A stretch of DNA of 64,000 nucleotides from Paludisphaera mucosa (GCF_029589435.1 NZ_JARRAG010000001.1:1168808-1232807), one strand, 5' to 3'; positions 37,615 through 50,619 are shown, numbered from the stretch's first letter. Translations and numbers: made by a program. Notes: generated by a model not told the origin, from the sequence alone.

Positions 37615-39201
37615 ATGATGAAGAGTACCCCAGTCGCCTGGGCGGCCCTCGTGGTCTCGTCGGCCGCGTTGGTCAGCTCGACGGGCGTGTTGCGTCCGAT
37701 GCCCGCGGCCCCCAAGGTGTCTCCCGAGAGTCAGAAGGTGGCCGAGGCACTTTCGCAGGCCTACGAATCCGTGGCCGAATTCGTGAAGCCTTCGGCGGTC
37801 CAGATCAGCGTCAAGAAGAAGGCCACCGGGCCGAACCTACGGAACTTCCAGTTCCCGATGCCGGGCAATCCCAACGGTCCGGGCGGGAACGGCCGCAATC
37901 CCCAATCGCCCCGCGACATGAAGGATTTCGAGGAGATGCTCAAGCGGTTCTTCGGCCCCGAGGGGATGCCCGAGAAGAACCAGTTCGGCGGCCCCGGCAC
38001 GGGCGTCGGGTCGGGCTTCGTTTATGACGACAAGGGCCACATCCTGACGAACAACCACGTCGTCGAGGGGGCCGAGAAGATCACCGTGGCCTTCTACGAC
38101 GGCATCGAGCTGCCCGCGACGGTCGTCGGCCGCGACGAGAAGTCCGACGTGGCGGTCATCAAGGTCGACACGACCAATTACCCCGCGCTGCCCAAGGGCG
38201 ACAGCCACAAGCTCAAGGTCGGCGACCTGGTCATGGCCGTGGGCTCGCCGTTCGAGCTGAGCCAGAGCGTGACCACCGGCATCATCTCCGCGACCGAGCG
38301 GAACAACGTCCGGATCAACGAGTACGAGTCGTTCCTGCAGACCGACGCCGCGATCAACCCGGGCAACTCGGGCGGGCCGCTGGTCAACATGGCGGGCGAG
38401 GTCGTGGGCGTCAACTCGGCGATCGTCACCGGCAGCCGCGGCAACGACGGCATCGGCTTCGCGATCCCCATCGACATGGCGGAGAACGTCGCCGACCAGC
38501 TCATCAAGGACGGCAAGGTCAGCCGCTCGCGGATCGGCATCAAGCTCGACCCGCTCACGCCGGTCCTCGCCAAGCAGCTCGGCTTGGACGCCGCCGCCAA
38601 GGGGATCCTCGTGGGCGAAGTCGTCCCCGGCGGGCCCGCCGAGAAGGCCGGCCTCAAGCAGGGCGACGTGATCGTCGGCTTCGCCGGCGAGAAGGTCGAC
38701 GGCATCCCCTCGTTCCGCCTGAAGGTGGCCGCCAGCCCCTCCGGCAAGGATTTCGCGGTCGAATACTACCGCGACGGCGAGCGTAAGACGGCGAACATCG
38801 TCCCGGCCCCGGCCGAGAACGTGGTCTTCGACGTCGAACGCGACCAGAACAAGGGCGATGAGGGCTCCGCGACCAAGGAACCTGCGAAGACCTCCGTCAG
38901 CGACTTCGGGCTGGAAGTCCAGCCGCTGACCGCCGAGCTGGCCGAGTCTTTGGGCCTGCCCAAGGACGTCAAGGGCCTGCTCGTCGCCGAGGTGAAGGAG
39001 AACAGCCCCGCCGACGCCGAGGGGATCAAGGAAGGCGACGTCATCACCAAGATCCTCCGCGACAAGAGCGTTCAGCCTGTGGGCGACGTGAAGTCGTTCC
39101 AGGAGCTGGCCGCCAAGAGCGAGGTCCTTTCGTTCTACGTCCAGTCCAACAAGGCCGGCAGCCGCTTCGTGTCGCTGGCCAAGGCTACTCCGGTGAAGTG
39201 A
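37615..39201 (+). CDS. htrA: HtrA/DegP-type serine protease with two PDZ domains, 528 aa
   Basis: Predicted periplasmic quality-control protease. The N-terminal hydrophobic stretch [14 protein letters not shown] is a signal peptide or anchor. The trypsin-like domain has the full catalytic triad: H148 in [11 protein letters not shown]178 in KSDVAVIKV and S252 in [12 protein letters not shown]. Two PDZ domains follow (about 300-390, with [20 protein letters not shown], and about 435-525, with [20 protein letters not shown]). A Pro/Gly/Asn-rich loop precedes the protease core. ATG 37615 follows AGGAG; the adjacent ATG 37618 is an alternative. The upstream open frame to 37477 is a shadow. It is followed by a 16-bp hairpin terminator. 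Confidence 0.93.
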   Translation: MMKSTPVAWAALVVSSAALVSSTGVLRPMPAAPKVSPESQKVAEALSQAYESVAEFVKPSAVQISVKKKATGPNLRNFQFPMPGNPNGPGGNGRNPQSPRDMKDFEEMLKRFFGPEGMPEKNQFGGPGTGVGSGFVYDDKGHILTNNHVVEGAEKITVAFYDGIELPATVVGRDEKSDVAVIKVDTTNYPALPKGDSHKLKVGDLVMAVGSPFELSQSVTTGIISATERNNVRINEYESFLQTDAAINPGNSGGPLVNMAGEVVGVNSAIVTGSRGNDGIGFAIPIDMAENVADQLIKDGKVSRSRIGIKLDPLTPVLAKQLGLDAAAKGILVGEVVPGGPAEKAGLKQGDVIVGFAGEKVDGIPSFRLKVAASPSGKDFAVEYYRDGERKTANIVPAPAENVVFDVERDQNKGDEGSATKEPAKTSVSDFGLEVQPLTAELAESLGLPKDVKGLLVAEVKENSPADAEGIKEGDVITKILRDKSVQPVGDVKSFQELAAKSEVLSFYVQSNKAGSRFVSLAKATPVK

Positions 39202-39234
39202 GACGATCGTCCTCGATCGACCGTCTTGAAGCGA

Positions 39235-39270
39235 GAAAGGGCGTCCCGGTGCGAACCGGGACGCCCTTTC
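39235..39270 (+). terminator. htrA intrinsic terminator
   Basis: A perfect 16-bp stem, GAAAGGGCGTCCCGGT / ACCGGGACGCCCTTTC, with loop GCGA, followed by TTCG. It lies 33 nt after the htrA stop. Confidence 0.85.
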
Positions 39271-39671
39271 TTCGATCTATGAGAATCCAGAATGACCTGG
39301 TGCCGCGGGGTCAATCGAGGAGGTTTGCGACGAAGTCGACGGGTCGACCTGGTGGTAGAACGAGTTATCGACTTGCCGCTCCACGGGAATCACACAATCC
39401 GAGACCTTGGCCCCGATTCAAGACGGATGCGCCGATCGGCCGAAATTTGCCGGCCGGGCGGGTGCTCGGACGATCGGCGTCAGTCCGTGGAAAGGAACTG
39501 CCAGGATCGGCCGATCTGCGGTATGGTATTAAGAGGAACCTGGGCCGAGGAACGTCCGCGAGGCGACGCCCCGGCCATCGTCGAATTTCTTCGAGGAGAG
39601 CCCGCCGGCGGGTCCGGTGGACGGCGGGCGCTCGCCATGATTCCTACCGCGGGCCGAGGACGAAGGTCGCG
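39271..39671. other. Intergenic region between htrA and the aminotransferase gene
   Basis: About 400 nt with an open but Arg-rich, shadow-like frame. No strong promoter hexamer pair was recognised. GGA and AGG near 39658-39666 may act as the ribosome binding site of the next gene. Confidence 0.45.
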
Positions 39672-40922
39672 ATGATCGATCCGAAAACCAATCCCGGATC
39701 CGAAGAGCACGAGTCGACCGAGCACTATGACATCGAAGTCGCGCCCCGGGTGCGCAACCTCCCGCCGTACCTGTTCGGCAAGATCAACGAGTTGAAGTAT
39801 CGGAAGCGGACCGCCGGGATCGACGTCATCGATCTGGGCATGGGGAACCCCACCGATCCGCCCGAGGAGTGGGTGATCGACAAGCTGTGCGAGGCCGCCC
39901 GCGACTCGCGGAACCATCGCTACAGCGTGGCCACCGGCATCTACAACCTGCGCCGAGAGGTGGCCGCCAAGTATGAGAACCGCTTCGGGGTGAAGCTCGA
40001 CCCCGACCAGGAGGTCGTCGCCACGATCGGCTCGAAGGAAGGGTTCAGCCACATGTGCCTGGCCCTCCTCGGCCCCGGCGACACGGCGCTGGTGCCCGCC
40101 CCGAGCTTTCCGATCCATATCCACGCCATCGCGCTGGCCTCGGCCAACGTCATCTCGCTCGACGTGCGCGACGAGCAGGCGTTCCTGACGAACATCGCGA
40201 GGGTCTGCGAGAGCCTGCACCCCCGACCCAAGATCCTCGTGCTCAACTACCCGCACAACCCGACGGCCTCGGTGGTCGAGCCGGCCTTCTTCGAGGAGAT
40301 CGTCGGCCTGGCCAAGAAGTACCGCTTCTTCGTCATCCACGACTTCGCCTACGGGGACATCGGCTTCGACGGCTACCAGCCGCCGAGCTTCCTTTCGGTG
40401 AAGGACGCCATCAAGGTCGGCTGCGAATTCACGACGATGTCGAAGGGCTACAACATGGCCGGCTGGCGGGTGGGCTTCGCGGCCGGCAACCGCGACATGC
40501 TCGGCGCACTCAAGGCGATCAAAGGCTACTACGATTACGGCATCTTCCAGGCCGTGCAGGTGGCCGCGATCGTCGCGCTGAGGCATGGCGAGGAAGGCCG
40601 CATGGCCCAGGTGGCCGAGTATCAGGAGCGTCGGGACGTGATGGTCCGCGGCCTCCGTCGCCAGGGCTGGGAGGTCCAGCCGCCCAAGGCCGGCATGTTC
40701 GTCTGGGCCAACATGCCCGAGCCCTGGCGCAGCCAAATGGGCTCGATCGACTTCGCCATGAAGCTGCTCGAAGAGGCGAACGTCGCCGTCAGCCCGGGCC
40801 GGGGCTTCGGCGAGGCCGGCGAAGGCTCGCTGCGGATGGCCCTGGTCGAGAACGCCCAGCGCCTCCGTCAGGCCGTACGCCAGATCGGCCGCTGCCTGCG
40901 CCTCGAACAGGCCGTGAACTGA
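39672..40922 (+). CDS. PLP-dependent class I/II aminotransferase (AlaC / LL-DAP aminotransferase-like), 416 aa
   Basis: A pyridoxal-phosphate fold type I aminotransferase. The PLP lysine K258 sits in [20 protein letters not shown]. Other conserved parts are [52 protein letters not shown] and [15 protein letters not shown]. The NYPHNPT and [10 protein letters not shown] sequences and overall length match the alanine-glutamate aminotransferase AlaC / DapL-like subgroup. Substrate cannot be fixed from sequence: alanine/glutamate or diaminopimelate exchange are candidates. ATG 39672 is chosen over the long upstream open frame from 39198. It is followed by its own terminator. Confidence 0.85.
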   Translation: MIDPKTNPGSEEHESTEHYDIEVAPRVRNLPPYLFGKINELKYRKRTAGIDVIDLGMGNPTDPPEEWVIDKLCEAARDSRNHRYSVATGIYNLRREVAAKYENRFGVKLDPDQEVVATIGSKEGFSHMCLALLGPGDTALVPAPSFPIHIHAIALASANVISLDVRDEQAFLTNIARVCESLHPRPKILVLNYPHNPTASVVEPAFFEEIVGLAKKYRFFVIHDFAYGDIGFDGYQPPSFLSVKDAIKVGCEFTTMSKGYNMAGWRVGFAAGNRDMLGALKAIKGYYDYGIFQAVQVAAIVALRHGEEGRMAQVAEYQERRDVMVRGLRRQGWEVQPPKAGMFVWANMPEPWRSQMGSIDFAMKLLEEANVAVSPGRGFGEAGEGSLRMALVENAQRLRQAVRQIGRCLRLEQAVN

Positions 40923-40938
40923 GCGACCCGAAACGCCC

Positions 40939-40990
40939 GACGCCTCGACCCCGGGCCGCCGGAGGGCCCGGGTCGCGGCGTCTCGCTTTT
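40939..40990 (+). terminator. Intrinsic terminator of the aminotransferase gene
   Basis: A nested hairpin: outer GACGCC (40939-40944) with GGCGTC (40977-40982), inner GACCC-C-GGGCC with GGCCCGGGTC (one bulge). It is followed by TCGCTTTT. It may also serve the convergent YacL-like gene. Confidence 0.7.
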
Positions 40991-41014
40991 GAAGCCGACG
41001 CCGTCAGGACGCGC

Positions 41015-42121
41015 TCACACGTCGCGGTTGCGACCCTGAGGGGCGGGCGGAGCGTTGTCGTGCTGGGCCTGCGGGTTCGGCCCCGGGCCCGCCTTCGGCG
41101 GCGGGGCCAGCAACTCCATGCGGCCGAAGATCATCCGGCCGGCGCTGGTCTGGAGGACGCTCGTGACGATCAGCTTGACCATCTCGCCCAAATGATGCGC
41201 GCCTTGCTCGGCGACGACCATCGTGCCGTCGTCCAGGTAGCCGACGCCTTGTCCCGCCTCTTCGCCGCGCTTGATCAACTTGACCGTGAGGTTCTCGCCC
41301 GGCAGGACGATGGGCTTCATCGCGTTCGCCAGGTCGTTGAGGTTGATCACGTCGACGCCCTGGAGTCGGGCGATCTTGTTGAGGTTGTAGTCGTTGGTGA
41401 CGACCTTGCCGCCGAGATGCTTGGCCAGGATCACGAGCCGCTGGTCGACCTCGCGGATGCCTGCCAGCTCGGGGATCTCGGCGTCGTCGATGCGAATCTC
41501 GATGCCCGGCGACTTCTGGAGGCGGTTCAGGATGTCCAGCCCTCGCCGACCGCGATTGCGCCTCAGCTTGTCGGAGCTGTCGGCGATGCCCTGAAGCTCC
41601 TGAAGGACGAACCGCGGGACGACCATGGGCTGGTCGATCACCTTGGTCTCGGCGACGTCGGCGATCCGACCGTCGATCACGACCGAGGTGTCCAGTACCA
41701 GGGGACGGGCCCCTTTGACCTCCTTGGAGAACTCGACGTAGGGGATGACGAAGCGGAAGTCGTCCTTGGTCTGAAGCAAGGTCGAGATGCAGATGTACGT
41801 GATGAAGATCGTCAAGACGCTGGCGATCGCCGAGTGGATCATGGGATTGATGTAGAGCTGCACCGCGGGCTGGACCGCGTCATTGATCAGGTTGCTGAGA
41901 AAGATGCCGACGATCACCCCGAAATACACGGCCGAGATCGTCTGGATCCGCTTCCTCGGGGTCAGGAGGTCGCCCATCACGAACGCGATGGCCGCCAGCA
42001 TCAGGCCGATGAAGAAGACGTAGGGCTTGCCGATCTCGTTCTCGCCCACGATCCGAGCGAGGCGCACGCCCAGGCCCGCGACCACCAGGATGAACGTCAG
42101 TCGAATCAGGACGAGCAGCAT
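41015..42121 (-). CDS. YacL-like PIN-TRAM membrane protein, 368 aa
   Basis: Four hydrophobic N-terminal segments (about residues 1-115) precede a PIN nuclease-like domain (RPLVLDTSVVIDGRIADV, acidic D144 and D150; later GGKVVTNDYNLNKIARL). Next is a TRAM-like domain (LTVKLIKRGEEAGQGVGYLD, DGTMVVAEQ). This matches the Bacillus YacL family of membrane-bound PIN/TRAM proteins. The Pro/Ala-rich C-terminal tail is specific to this protein. Its RNase activity is inferred from family. The HIT-domain gene lies upstream on the same strand, 96 nt away, so the two may share a transcript. Confidence 0.85.
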   Translation of the reverse strand: MLLVLIRLTFILVVAGLGVRLARIVGENEIGKPYVFFIGLMLAAIAFVMGDLLTPRKRIQTISAVYFGVIVGIFLSNLINDAVQPAVQLYINPMIHSAIASVLTIFITYICISTLLQTKDDFRFVIPYVEFSKEVKGARPLVLDTSVVIDGRIADVAETKVIDQPMVVPRFVLQELQGIADSSDKLRRNRGRRGLDILNRLQKSPGIEIRIDDAEIPELAGIREVDQRLVILAKHLGGKVVTNDYNLNKIARLQGVDVINLNDLANAMKPIVLPGENLTVKLIKRGEEAGQGVGYLDDGTMVVAEQGAHHLGEMVKLIVTSVLQTSAGRMIFGRMELLAPPPKAGPGPNPQAQHDNAPPAPQGRNRDV

Positions 42122-42217
42122 GGGATGAAAACCTCGCGATGAACGAGCCGCCAGGATGAATCGGACATCGAACCAAGATAAGTATGATGCAATAAAAAGC
42201 TGGACGAAATCGTTCGT

Positions 42218-42739
42218 TCAGAGCCCGACGCCGGCTCGCCGGTCCAGTTCGATCTCGGATCTCAGGCGATCGTGGAAACTCCCGAGGCTCTCGGTGATCA
42301 CCTTGGTCTCGGCCAGGACGGGCATGAAATTGACGTCGCCGTCCCAACGAGGCACGACGTGCCAGTGGAGGTGGCCGGGGAGGCCCGCGCCGGCCGCCTT
42401 GCCCTGGTTCAAACCCACATTGTAACCCTGGGGCCTCATCATGCGATCGAGGATCGAGATCATCCAGCGGATCGTCTCGATCGGCTCGACGAGTTCCGAC
42501 CCGTTGAGTTCCTGCAAGGTCCCCTTGTGATTCGTGGGAGCGATCAGGAGGTGGCCGTTGTTATAAGGATAGCGATTCAGGACCACGACCGTCTCGCGAC
42601 CGCGCCATGCGATCAAATTTTCGGCGTCGCGATCCTCGGCCAGGCCGGTGCAAAGGAAGCAGGCGGAGTCCGTCCGGGCGTCTCGGACGGCCCCGGACAC
42701 ATATTGCGCACGCCACGGCGCCCAGATGCGGTCGAGCAA
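42218..42739 (-). CDS. HIT-domain nucleotide hydrolase/phosphorylase-like protein, 173 aa
   Basis: Histidine triad protein with the signature GHLHWHVVPRW (H123, H125, H127) and ENLIAWRGRETVVVLNRYPY upstream. The N-terminal MLDRIWAPWRAQYVSG and a CFLC pair (residues 27-30) are typical of the bacterial HIT subfamily related to Ap4A phosphorylase-like enzymes. It is expected to act on a dinucleotide or AMP-linked substrate. TTG 42739 starts the sequence; GGAG lies about 10 nt upstream. Encoded upstream of the YacL-like gene. Confidence 0.85.
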   Translation of the reverse strand: MLDRIWAPWRAQYVSGAVRDARTDSACFLCTGLAEDRDAENLIAWRGRETVVVLNRYPYNNGHLLIAPTNHKGTLQELNGSELVEPIETIRWMISILDRMMRPQGYNVGLNQGKAAGAGLPGHLHWHVVPRWDGDVNFMPVLAETKVITESLGSFHDRLRSEIELDRRAGVGL

Positions 42740-42984
42740 CGTCGAGGAACTCCGTCCGATCGTCCTCCCGCCTCGCTGGAGGCGGAGCCCGACGTTCGGT
42801 TTCGGCGGGAAGAATGATCAGGCGCGAGAGGACGGTTCGCACTCGTATGACGTCCGGCGTGTTGGCTCGCGCGATCCAACTGGATCATACCAGGCTAAGG
42901 GAGCGCCTGTCTCGCGCGACCCGAGAAAACGACGCTTCCTCGGAGGCTGGCCGAGGGGGCTGGGGGCGAACGACCGTCTCGCCG

Positions 42985-43767
42985 TCAGAGCAGGCCGCGC
43001 TCCCAAAAAGGCGAGCAGTGCGCCCAGACCTGGCCGACGATATGTTCGCGCGGGACCATGATCAGGGCCGCTCGAGTCTCGTCCGAGCGGGCGCCGCCGC
43101 TCCCCGGGTCGATCAGGACGTGGCCGCTGGGGACCCGGAACTTCCAGCGCTTGGGGTATCCCGCCGAGGCGTGCCCCGGGTCGAGCACCACCTCCTCACC
43201 ATTGACCAGCCAGCGACGGCCGGTCCACTCGACCTCCTGGCCGCCGACGGCCACGACCTTCGCGGCGCTCTGAAGGCCGGTGGTCGAGCCGTCGAGCCAG
43301 ACCCACTGGCCCGGCGATGGCAGGTGGTCCTTGTAGGCGAGTCGATTCACCAGGTACGACCCCCCGCCCGGGTCGGGTCCGTAACTCGGCCATGCGAGAA
43401 GCGTCAGGAGCCCGAAGATCGGGGCGTGCAGGGCCAGGCTCAGCCCGCCCCCCATGACGGCCAGGACGGGCGTGGGCGTCAATCCGGAGAACGGATTCTG
43501 GCGCACGCCCTCGACCCAGCTCAAGGCCTGGATGAAGACCAGGCCGACGAGGAAGAGCCAGGTCGTCGGATTCCCCCAGAGCAGCAACGCCGAGGCCGCC
43601 GAGATCAGATACAGGCCCGCGAGGATCAGCCCGCGCGTCCTTCGTCCTTGGGACCATTGGGCGAAGCCCGGGACCAGGAACGTCAGCCGGGGCACGTTCG
43701 TGGAGAACGCATGGGCCGACGCGGGACGTCGGCCGGCTTTCGGTGGTTCGGCGGGTGGAAACGTCAT
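42985..43767 (-). CDS. Signal peptidase I-like membrane protein without catalytic residues, 260 aa
   Basis: Three or four membrane segments (about residues 45-125) precede a C-terminal domain resembling the S26 signal peptidase fold. SYLVNRLAYKDHLPSPGQWV aligns with the GDRVLVNKLAY region after box B. SAAKVVAVGGQEVEW and RRWLVNGEEV align with the box D (VKRVIGLPGD) and YVNG region. VPREHIVGQVWA aligns with the box E end. The SGSMxPT serine motif is absent (PSYGPDPGGG at that position) and the catalytic lysine position is alanine (A169 by alignment, uncertain by one residue). It is probably a pseudoenzyme or a non-proteolytic relative. Confidence 0.6.
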   Translation of the reverse strand: MTFPPAEPPKAGRRPASAHAFSTNVPRLTFLVPGFAQWSQGRRTRGLILAGLYLISAASALLLWGNPTTWLFLVGLVFIQALSWVEGVRQNPFSGLTPTPVLAVMGGGLSLALHAPIFGLLTLLAWPSYGPDPGGGSYLVNRLAYKDHLPSPGQWVWLDGSTTGLQSAAKVVAVGGQEVEWTGRRWLVNGEEVVLDPGHASAGYPKRWKFRVPSGHVLIDPGSGGARSDETRAALIMVPREHIVGQVWAHCSPFWERGLL

Positions 43768-44034
43768 GCAAGTCGCCTGGGCCTACGCACGGGAGGGAGA
43801 GTCGGGCGGTCCTTGCGGCAGGTTCGACGGGTCGATGAGATCGCCTGGCTAAGGGAGCGGGCGTCCTCGGGATCATCCTGATCCTCCCGCAAGGGAGCAT
43901 ACAGGTAAAGAGTACACGATCAATGCCGAATCTCTCTTCCCAATTTTCGCGCCGGAACGCGAAATAATTGGAGCGGGCGGCCGCCGGGGCCTGGTGCACG
44001 GCATGCCCGCCTGCGTCGACGTTCCGACGGGGCC

Positions 44035-44064
44035 TTTCCAACTCCAAGGCCGGACGGTTATAAT
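44035..44064 (+). promoter_or_regulatory. Candidate fusA promoter P1
   Basis: A perfect TATAAT at 44059-44064 is preceded by TTTCCA at 44035-44040, a weak -35 (4 of 6), with an 18-nt spacer. It lies about 280 nt upstream of the fusA ATG. Confidence 0.4.
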
Positions 44065-44088
44065 CAGTTGCGGCGATAAGGATGAGCC

Positions 44089-44116
44089 TTGACGCGTTCG
44101 GGACGACTGTTACGAT
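44089..44116 (+). promoter_or_regulatory. Candidate fusA promoter P2
   Basis: TTGACG at 44089-44094 (5 of 6) and TACGAT at 44111-44116 (4 of 6) are separated by 16 nt. It lies about 225 nt upstream of the fusA ATG. Either P1 or P2 could be used; neither was tested. Confidence 0.45.
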
Positions 44117-44340
44117 GGTTCGTCCTGAACATCTGCGAGCCTCCCCGGATCGATCCCGATCCCGCATCAAGACGCCGCCGGCCTACCGTGCTTGATGCGC
44201 ACCGCTTCCCTCGGCTGGCCGTCCATTCGTTCTTGGAACGACGAACCGGGCGGCACCCGTCTCGATGAGTTCGGCGTGTGGTTTCTGGTCGCGGGAAGGG
44301 CGTTCCACCCCTCCGGCGCCCGTAGAGACGTAATCGGACC

Positions 44341-46431
44341 ATGGAAAACCTGAAAAGCCTTCGGAACATCGGCATCTCGGCCCACATCGATTCGGGCAAG
44401 ACCACACTCACCGAGCGGATGCTGTATTACACCGGCCGGACCCACGTGATCAAGGAGGTCAAGGGTGAGGGCGCGGTGATGGACCACATGGAGCTGGAGA
44501 AGGAGCGGGGGATCACCATCACCTCCGCCGCCACCACGGTCCGGTGGCACGACAGCGAGATCAACATCATCGACACACCCGGCCACGTCGACTTCACGGT
44601 CGAGGTCGAGCGGTCGCTCCGCGTGCTCGACGGCGCGGTGCTCGTCCTGTGCGCGGTCGCCGGCGTGCAGTCGCAGTCGATCACCGTCGACCGCCAGATG
44701 AAGCGGTACAACGTCCCCCGGATTGCGTTCATCAACAAGATGGACCGCACCGGCGCCAACCCGGTCAACGTCATCAGCCAGCTGGAGTCCAAGCTCGGCC
44801 TGACGACCCTGCCGCTGCAGATCCCGATCGGCTCGGAGTCGAACTTCCAGGGCATGATCGACCTGATCGAGCGCCGGGCGATCTACTTCGACGGCGAGAA
44901 GGGCGAGGACGTCCGCTACGGCGAGATCCCGGCCGACCAGATCGAAGAGGCGGCCCGCGCCCGCCAGGGGATGCTGGAAGCCCTCTCGATGGTCTCCGAC
45001 GAGGTCATGGAGCTGCTCCTCGAAGAACAAGAGGTCCCGCTCGAGTTGATCCACAAGACGATCCGCGAAGGCACCATCGCCTCGCAGATCTGCCCGGTGA
45101 TGATCGGCACGGCCTATCGCAACAAGGGCATCCAGCCCCTGCTCGACGCGGTCTGCCGCTACCTGCCCAGCCCGCTCGACCGCGAGGTCTTCGCCAAGGA
45201 CAACAACAACGGCATGGCCGAGGTGCCGCTCTCGACCGACCCCGACGCCCCGCTGGTCGCCATGGCGTTCAAGCTCGTCGAGGAGACGTTCGGCCAGGTC
45301 ACCTACATGCGGGTCTACCAGGGGACGCTCCAGAAGGGGACGTTCTACTACAACTCGCGTCAGAAGAAGCGGGCCCGGATCAGCCGCATCCTGCGGGTCC
45401 ACGCCGACCAGAAGGAAGACATCGACTCGGCGCAGGCCGGCGACATCGTGGCCGTCATGGGCATCGAGTGCGCCACCGGCGACACCTACTGCTCCGAAGG
45501 CGTGAACTACTCGCTGGAGAGCATCTTCGCCGCCGAGCCGGTCATCGACCTGTCGATCAACCCCAACAAGCGGGCCGACTACGACAAGCTGTCGAAGGCG
45601 CTGAACCGCTTCATGCGGGAAGATCCGACCTTCCGCGTGCACGTCGACGCGGAGACGAGCGAGACCATCATCTCGGGGATGGGCGAGCTCCACCTGGAGA
45701 TCTACGTCGAGCGGATCCGCCGCGAGTACAAGGTCGACTGCACCGTCGGCGCCCCCAAGGTGAGCTACCGCGAGGCGCCGACCCGCGAGACGCCGTTCAA
45801 CTACAAGCACAAGAAGCAGACCGGCGGCTCGGGCCAGTACGCCCACGTCGTCGGCAAGCTCGTGCCGATCGAGCCCCAGTCCGCCGAGCCCTTCGTCTTC
45901 GAGAACAAGGTCACCGGCGGCCGCATCCCCAACGAGTACATCCCGTCGGTCGAGAAGGGCTTCCGCGAGTCCATGCACAAGGGCCCGGTCGCGGGCTACG
46001 AGGTCATGGGCGTGCAGATGGTCCTCGAAGACGGCTCGTACCACGACGTCGACTCGTCGACGATGGCCTTCGAAATCTGCGCCCGCGACTGCTTCCGCGA
46101 GACCTTCCGCAAGGCCGACCCGGTCCTGCTGGAGCCGATCATGCTGGTCGAGGTCGAGGTGCCGACCGAGTTCCAGGGCCCCGTCACGGGTGCGATCTCG
46201 TCCAAGCGAGGCGTGATCCTGGGCACCGAGAGCCGGTCGGGCTACACCGTCATCTCGGCCGAGGTCCCGCTCAGCGAGATGTTCGGCTACTCGAACGACC
46301 TCCGGAGCATGACCCAGGGCAAGGGGGGCTTCAGCATGGAGTTCCTCAAGTACCAGAAGCTGCCTTCGCGCTTCCAGGAAGAGATCGTCAAGCGGGTCCA
46401 GGCCGAGGCCAAGGCCACCGCGAAAGCCTGA
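44341..46431 (+). CDS. fusA: Elongation factor G (spdEFG1-type), 696 aa
   Basis: Ribosomal translocase GTPase. GTP-binding motifs: AHIDSGKT at 14-21 (G1), [12 protein letters not shown] (switch I region), DTPGH at 78-82 (G3) and NKMD at 132-135 (G4). Domains II-V are complete (for example [32 protein letters not shown]). The serine in AHIDSGKT, rather than alanine, is shared with mitochondrial EFG1 and the spirochaete/planctomycete/delta-proteobacterial spdEFG1 subtype. That subtype is thought to specialise in translocation while a paralogue, spdEFG2, handles recycling. Two candidate promoters lie upstream and a 12-bp hairpin terminator follows. No ribosomal protein or tuf genes are adjacent. 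Confidence 0.95.
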   Translation: MENLKSLRNIGISAHIDSGKTTLTERMLYYTGRTHVIKEVKGEGAVMDHMELEKERGITITSAATTVRWHDSEINIIDTPGHVDFTVEVERSLRVLDGAVLVLCAVAGVQSQSITVDRQMKRYNVPRIAFINKMDRTGANPVNVISQLESKLGLTTLPLQIPIGSESNFQGMIDLIERRAIYFDGEKGEDVRYGEIPADQIEEAARARQGMLEALSMVSDEVMELLLEEQEVPLELIHKTIREGTIASQICPVMIGTAYRNKGIQPLLDAVCRYLPSPLDREVFAKDNNNGMAEVPLSTDPDAPLVAMAFKLVEETFGQVTYMRVYQGTLQKGTFYYNSRQKKRARISRILRVHADQKEDIDSAQAGDIVAVMGIECATGDTYCSEGVNYSLESIFAAEPVIDLSINPNKRADYDKLSKALNRFMREDPTFRVHVDAETSETIISGMGELHLEIYVERIRREYKVDCTVGAPKVSYREAPTRETPFNYKHKKQTGGSGQYAHVVGKLVPIEPQSAEPFVFENKVTGGRIPNEYIPSVEKGFRESMHKGPVAGYEVMGVQMVLEDGSYHDVDSSTMAFEICARDCFRETFRKADPVLLEPIMLVEVEVPTEFQGPVTGAISSKRGVILGTESRSGYTVISAEVPLSEMFGYSNDLRSMTQGKGGFSMEFLKYQKLPSRFQEEIVKRVQAEAKATAKA

Positions 46432-46471
46432 CCGACCTCGCCCCCTCCCGAACCTGATCGACGACGTTGCG

Positions 46472-46501
46472 AAAGGCCGCCGGCCCCCCCGGCGGCCTTT
46501 T
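46472..46501 (+). terminator. fusA intrinsic terminator
   Basis: A perfect 12-bp stem, AAAGGCCGCCGG (46472-46483) / CCGGCGGCCTTT (46489-46500), with a CCCCC loop and a following TC. It lies about 40 nt after the fusA stop. Confidence 0.75.
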
Positions 46502-46582
46502 CGCGCGCCTGAGTTCGTTCCCCGGCCGCATGGAGCACGGGACGACTCATGCACAAATCTTAAGTAGGCCAAATTTCGATAA

Positions 46583-46611
46583 TTGACGTGGGCGTTGGAC
46601 TTTGTCATAAC
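46583..46611 (+). promoter_or_regulatory. Candidate promoter for the DUF3179 gene
   Basis: TTGACG at 46583-46588 and CATAAC at 46606-46611 are separated by 17 nt, about 58 nt upstream of the ATG at 46669. The -35 box is good; the -10 box matches 4 of 6. Confidence 0.5.
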
Positions 46612-46668
46612 GACGCGACACCCGTCTTCCCACGTCCGTCCTGGACGTCCTCGGAGGGAGTCTCGCCC

Positions 46669-47562
46669 ATGCAGCCCCACGTCACCGCCTTGAATCTCGA
46701 TTCGGCGTCCTCGGTCCCGCTCGATGCCCCGCGAGGTCGCCCGCGAGCGGTCGTCGCCGCGACCTTCGTCCTGCTCCTCGGCGTCCCGATGGCGCTGCTG
46801 GGCCGCTTCCTCTGGCACGAGTGGAATTCGTTGCTGGTTGAAGAAGAGTCGGCGGCCGCCTCCGCCGTCATCGGCTATCCCAACATCTATCCCGCCATCT
46901 CCCGGGCCGCCCGCCCCGCGGACTGGCGACGCGTCGAGGGTCGTGACCTTCTCGTGTGGTCCGGCTGGAAGGATGGAGAGGGCCACCGCTGGTTCAAGCT
47001 CCTCAGCGAGGATTGCGACCCGCAATTGCTCGGCGACCCGGTCGGCCGTGACGTCGCCCGGGCCATCGATTACCCCGCCGTCGAGACCAGCGGAGGACCG
47101 ATCTGGGAGCGCGTCCCGTCGAACGCCCACGTCGCCGGCTTCGACGTGGGCAAGATCCCCTGCGTGTATCCCAAGATGGTCTTGGCCAAGGTCCTCGTGG
47201 TGAACGATCTCATCGACGGGACGCCGCTCCTGGTCCACCACGATCCCTTCGTGGCGGCCTCGGGATCGGCGGAGTCGGACGTCGCGGTCTACGACCCCCG
47301 GATCGACGGGCGTCGGATCACCCTGGGCTGCGGCGGCTTCAGCATCGGCCGCAAGCACGTCCTCTACGATCGCGGGACCGAGAGCCTCTGGGTCGACCAG
47401 GTGAACGGCCTCGTGGCGTTCAGCGGCAAGCTGAAGGGCAAGACGCTGCCGCTCGTCCAGCGCGTTCCGACCAAAACCTGGCGCGACTGGCAGTCCGAAA
47501 ATCCCGACTCCCGGCTCCTGGTGGGCTCACTCGATCGGGCTCGGGGCATCCCCGCCGAATGA
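46669..47562 (+). CDS. DUF3179-family membrane-anchored protein, 297 aa
   Basis: One N-terminal transmembrane helix (about residues 30-48, AATFVLLLGVPMALLGRFLW) precedes a DUF3179 domain. The match is based on VYPKMVLAKVLVVNDLIDGT, LLVHHDPF, KHVLYDRGTESLWVDQVNGL and TLPLVQRVPTKTWRDWQSEN. The Cys found in many DUF3179 proteins after the first strand (as in CPLC) is replaced by HHDPF. ATG 46669 follows GGAGGGAG. Function unknown; members are exported and often annotated only by domain. Confidence 0.75.
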   Translation: MQPHVTALNLDSASSVPLDAPRGRPRAVVAATFVLLLGVPMALLGRFLWHEWNSLLVEEESAAASAVIGYPNIYPAISRAARPADWRRVEGRDLLVWSGWKDGEGHRWFKLLSEDCDPQLLGDPVGRDVARAIDYPAVETSGGPIWERVPSNAHVAGFDVGKIPCVYPKMVLAKVLVVNDLIDGTPLLVHHDPFVAASGSAESDVAVYDPRIDGRRITLGCGGFSIGRKHVLYDRGTESLWVDQVNGLVAFSGKLKGKTLPLVQRVPTKTWRDWQSENPDSRLLVGSLDRARGIPAE

Positions 47563-47919
47563 AGCTGGATGAGGCCCCAATTCGACCGCCGCGCCGGCTG
47601 CCCGACGCGGCGAAAGCCCCTGCGCCGCGATCGTCGGACTGCCTCCTTGACGGAGGCCCTCGCAACGGCTAACTTGGATTGTGACAAGATAATACGAATC
47701 TGAACGTTCTCGACGGCGGCCGGCGTCCTTCCACGTCCGACCTGAAACGTCGATTTCCCGTTCAGCGGCCCACCCGAGTCGGCGATACAGCCGGATGGAA
47801 CCGGCTCCTTCCCTCTCCTAGCAGAGGCGTGCGTGCAGGCCCCGAGGCCCCCTGGCTTCGTCCTCGTCGGGAGCTGTTGGACTTTCTTGACTGGCCCTGT
47901 CCAGGAGTTTTCGAGTCCG
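47563..47919. other. Intergenic region upstream of ppdK
   Basis: About 357 nt without a gene. A stretch near 47660-47700 is more AT-rich (GTGACAAGATAATACG) and may hold a promoter, but no well-spaced -35/-10 pair was found. Confidence 0.4.
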
Positions 47920-50589
<2,670 letters not shown>

Positions 50590-50619
50590 CCTGATCGTCG
50601 CCGATAGCTGAAGACCACG

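Larger units (their letters stand above)
43768..44340. other. Intergenic region with two candidate fusA promoters
   Basis: About 573 nt between divergent genes, with no convincing coding frame. It holds candidate promoters P1 and P2 for fusA (described separately). The 44123-44340 leader contains no recognised attenuator or riboswitch. Confidence 0.5.
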
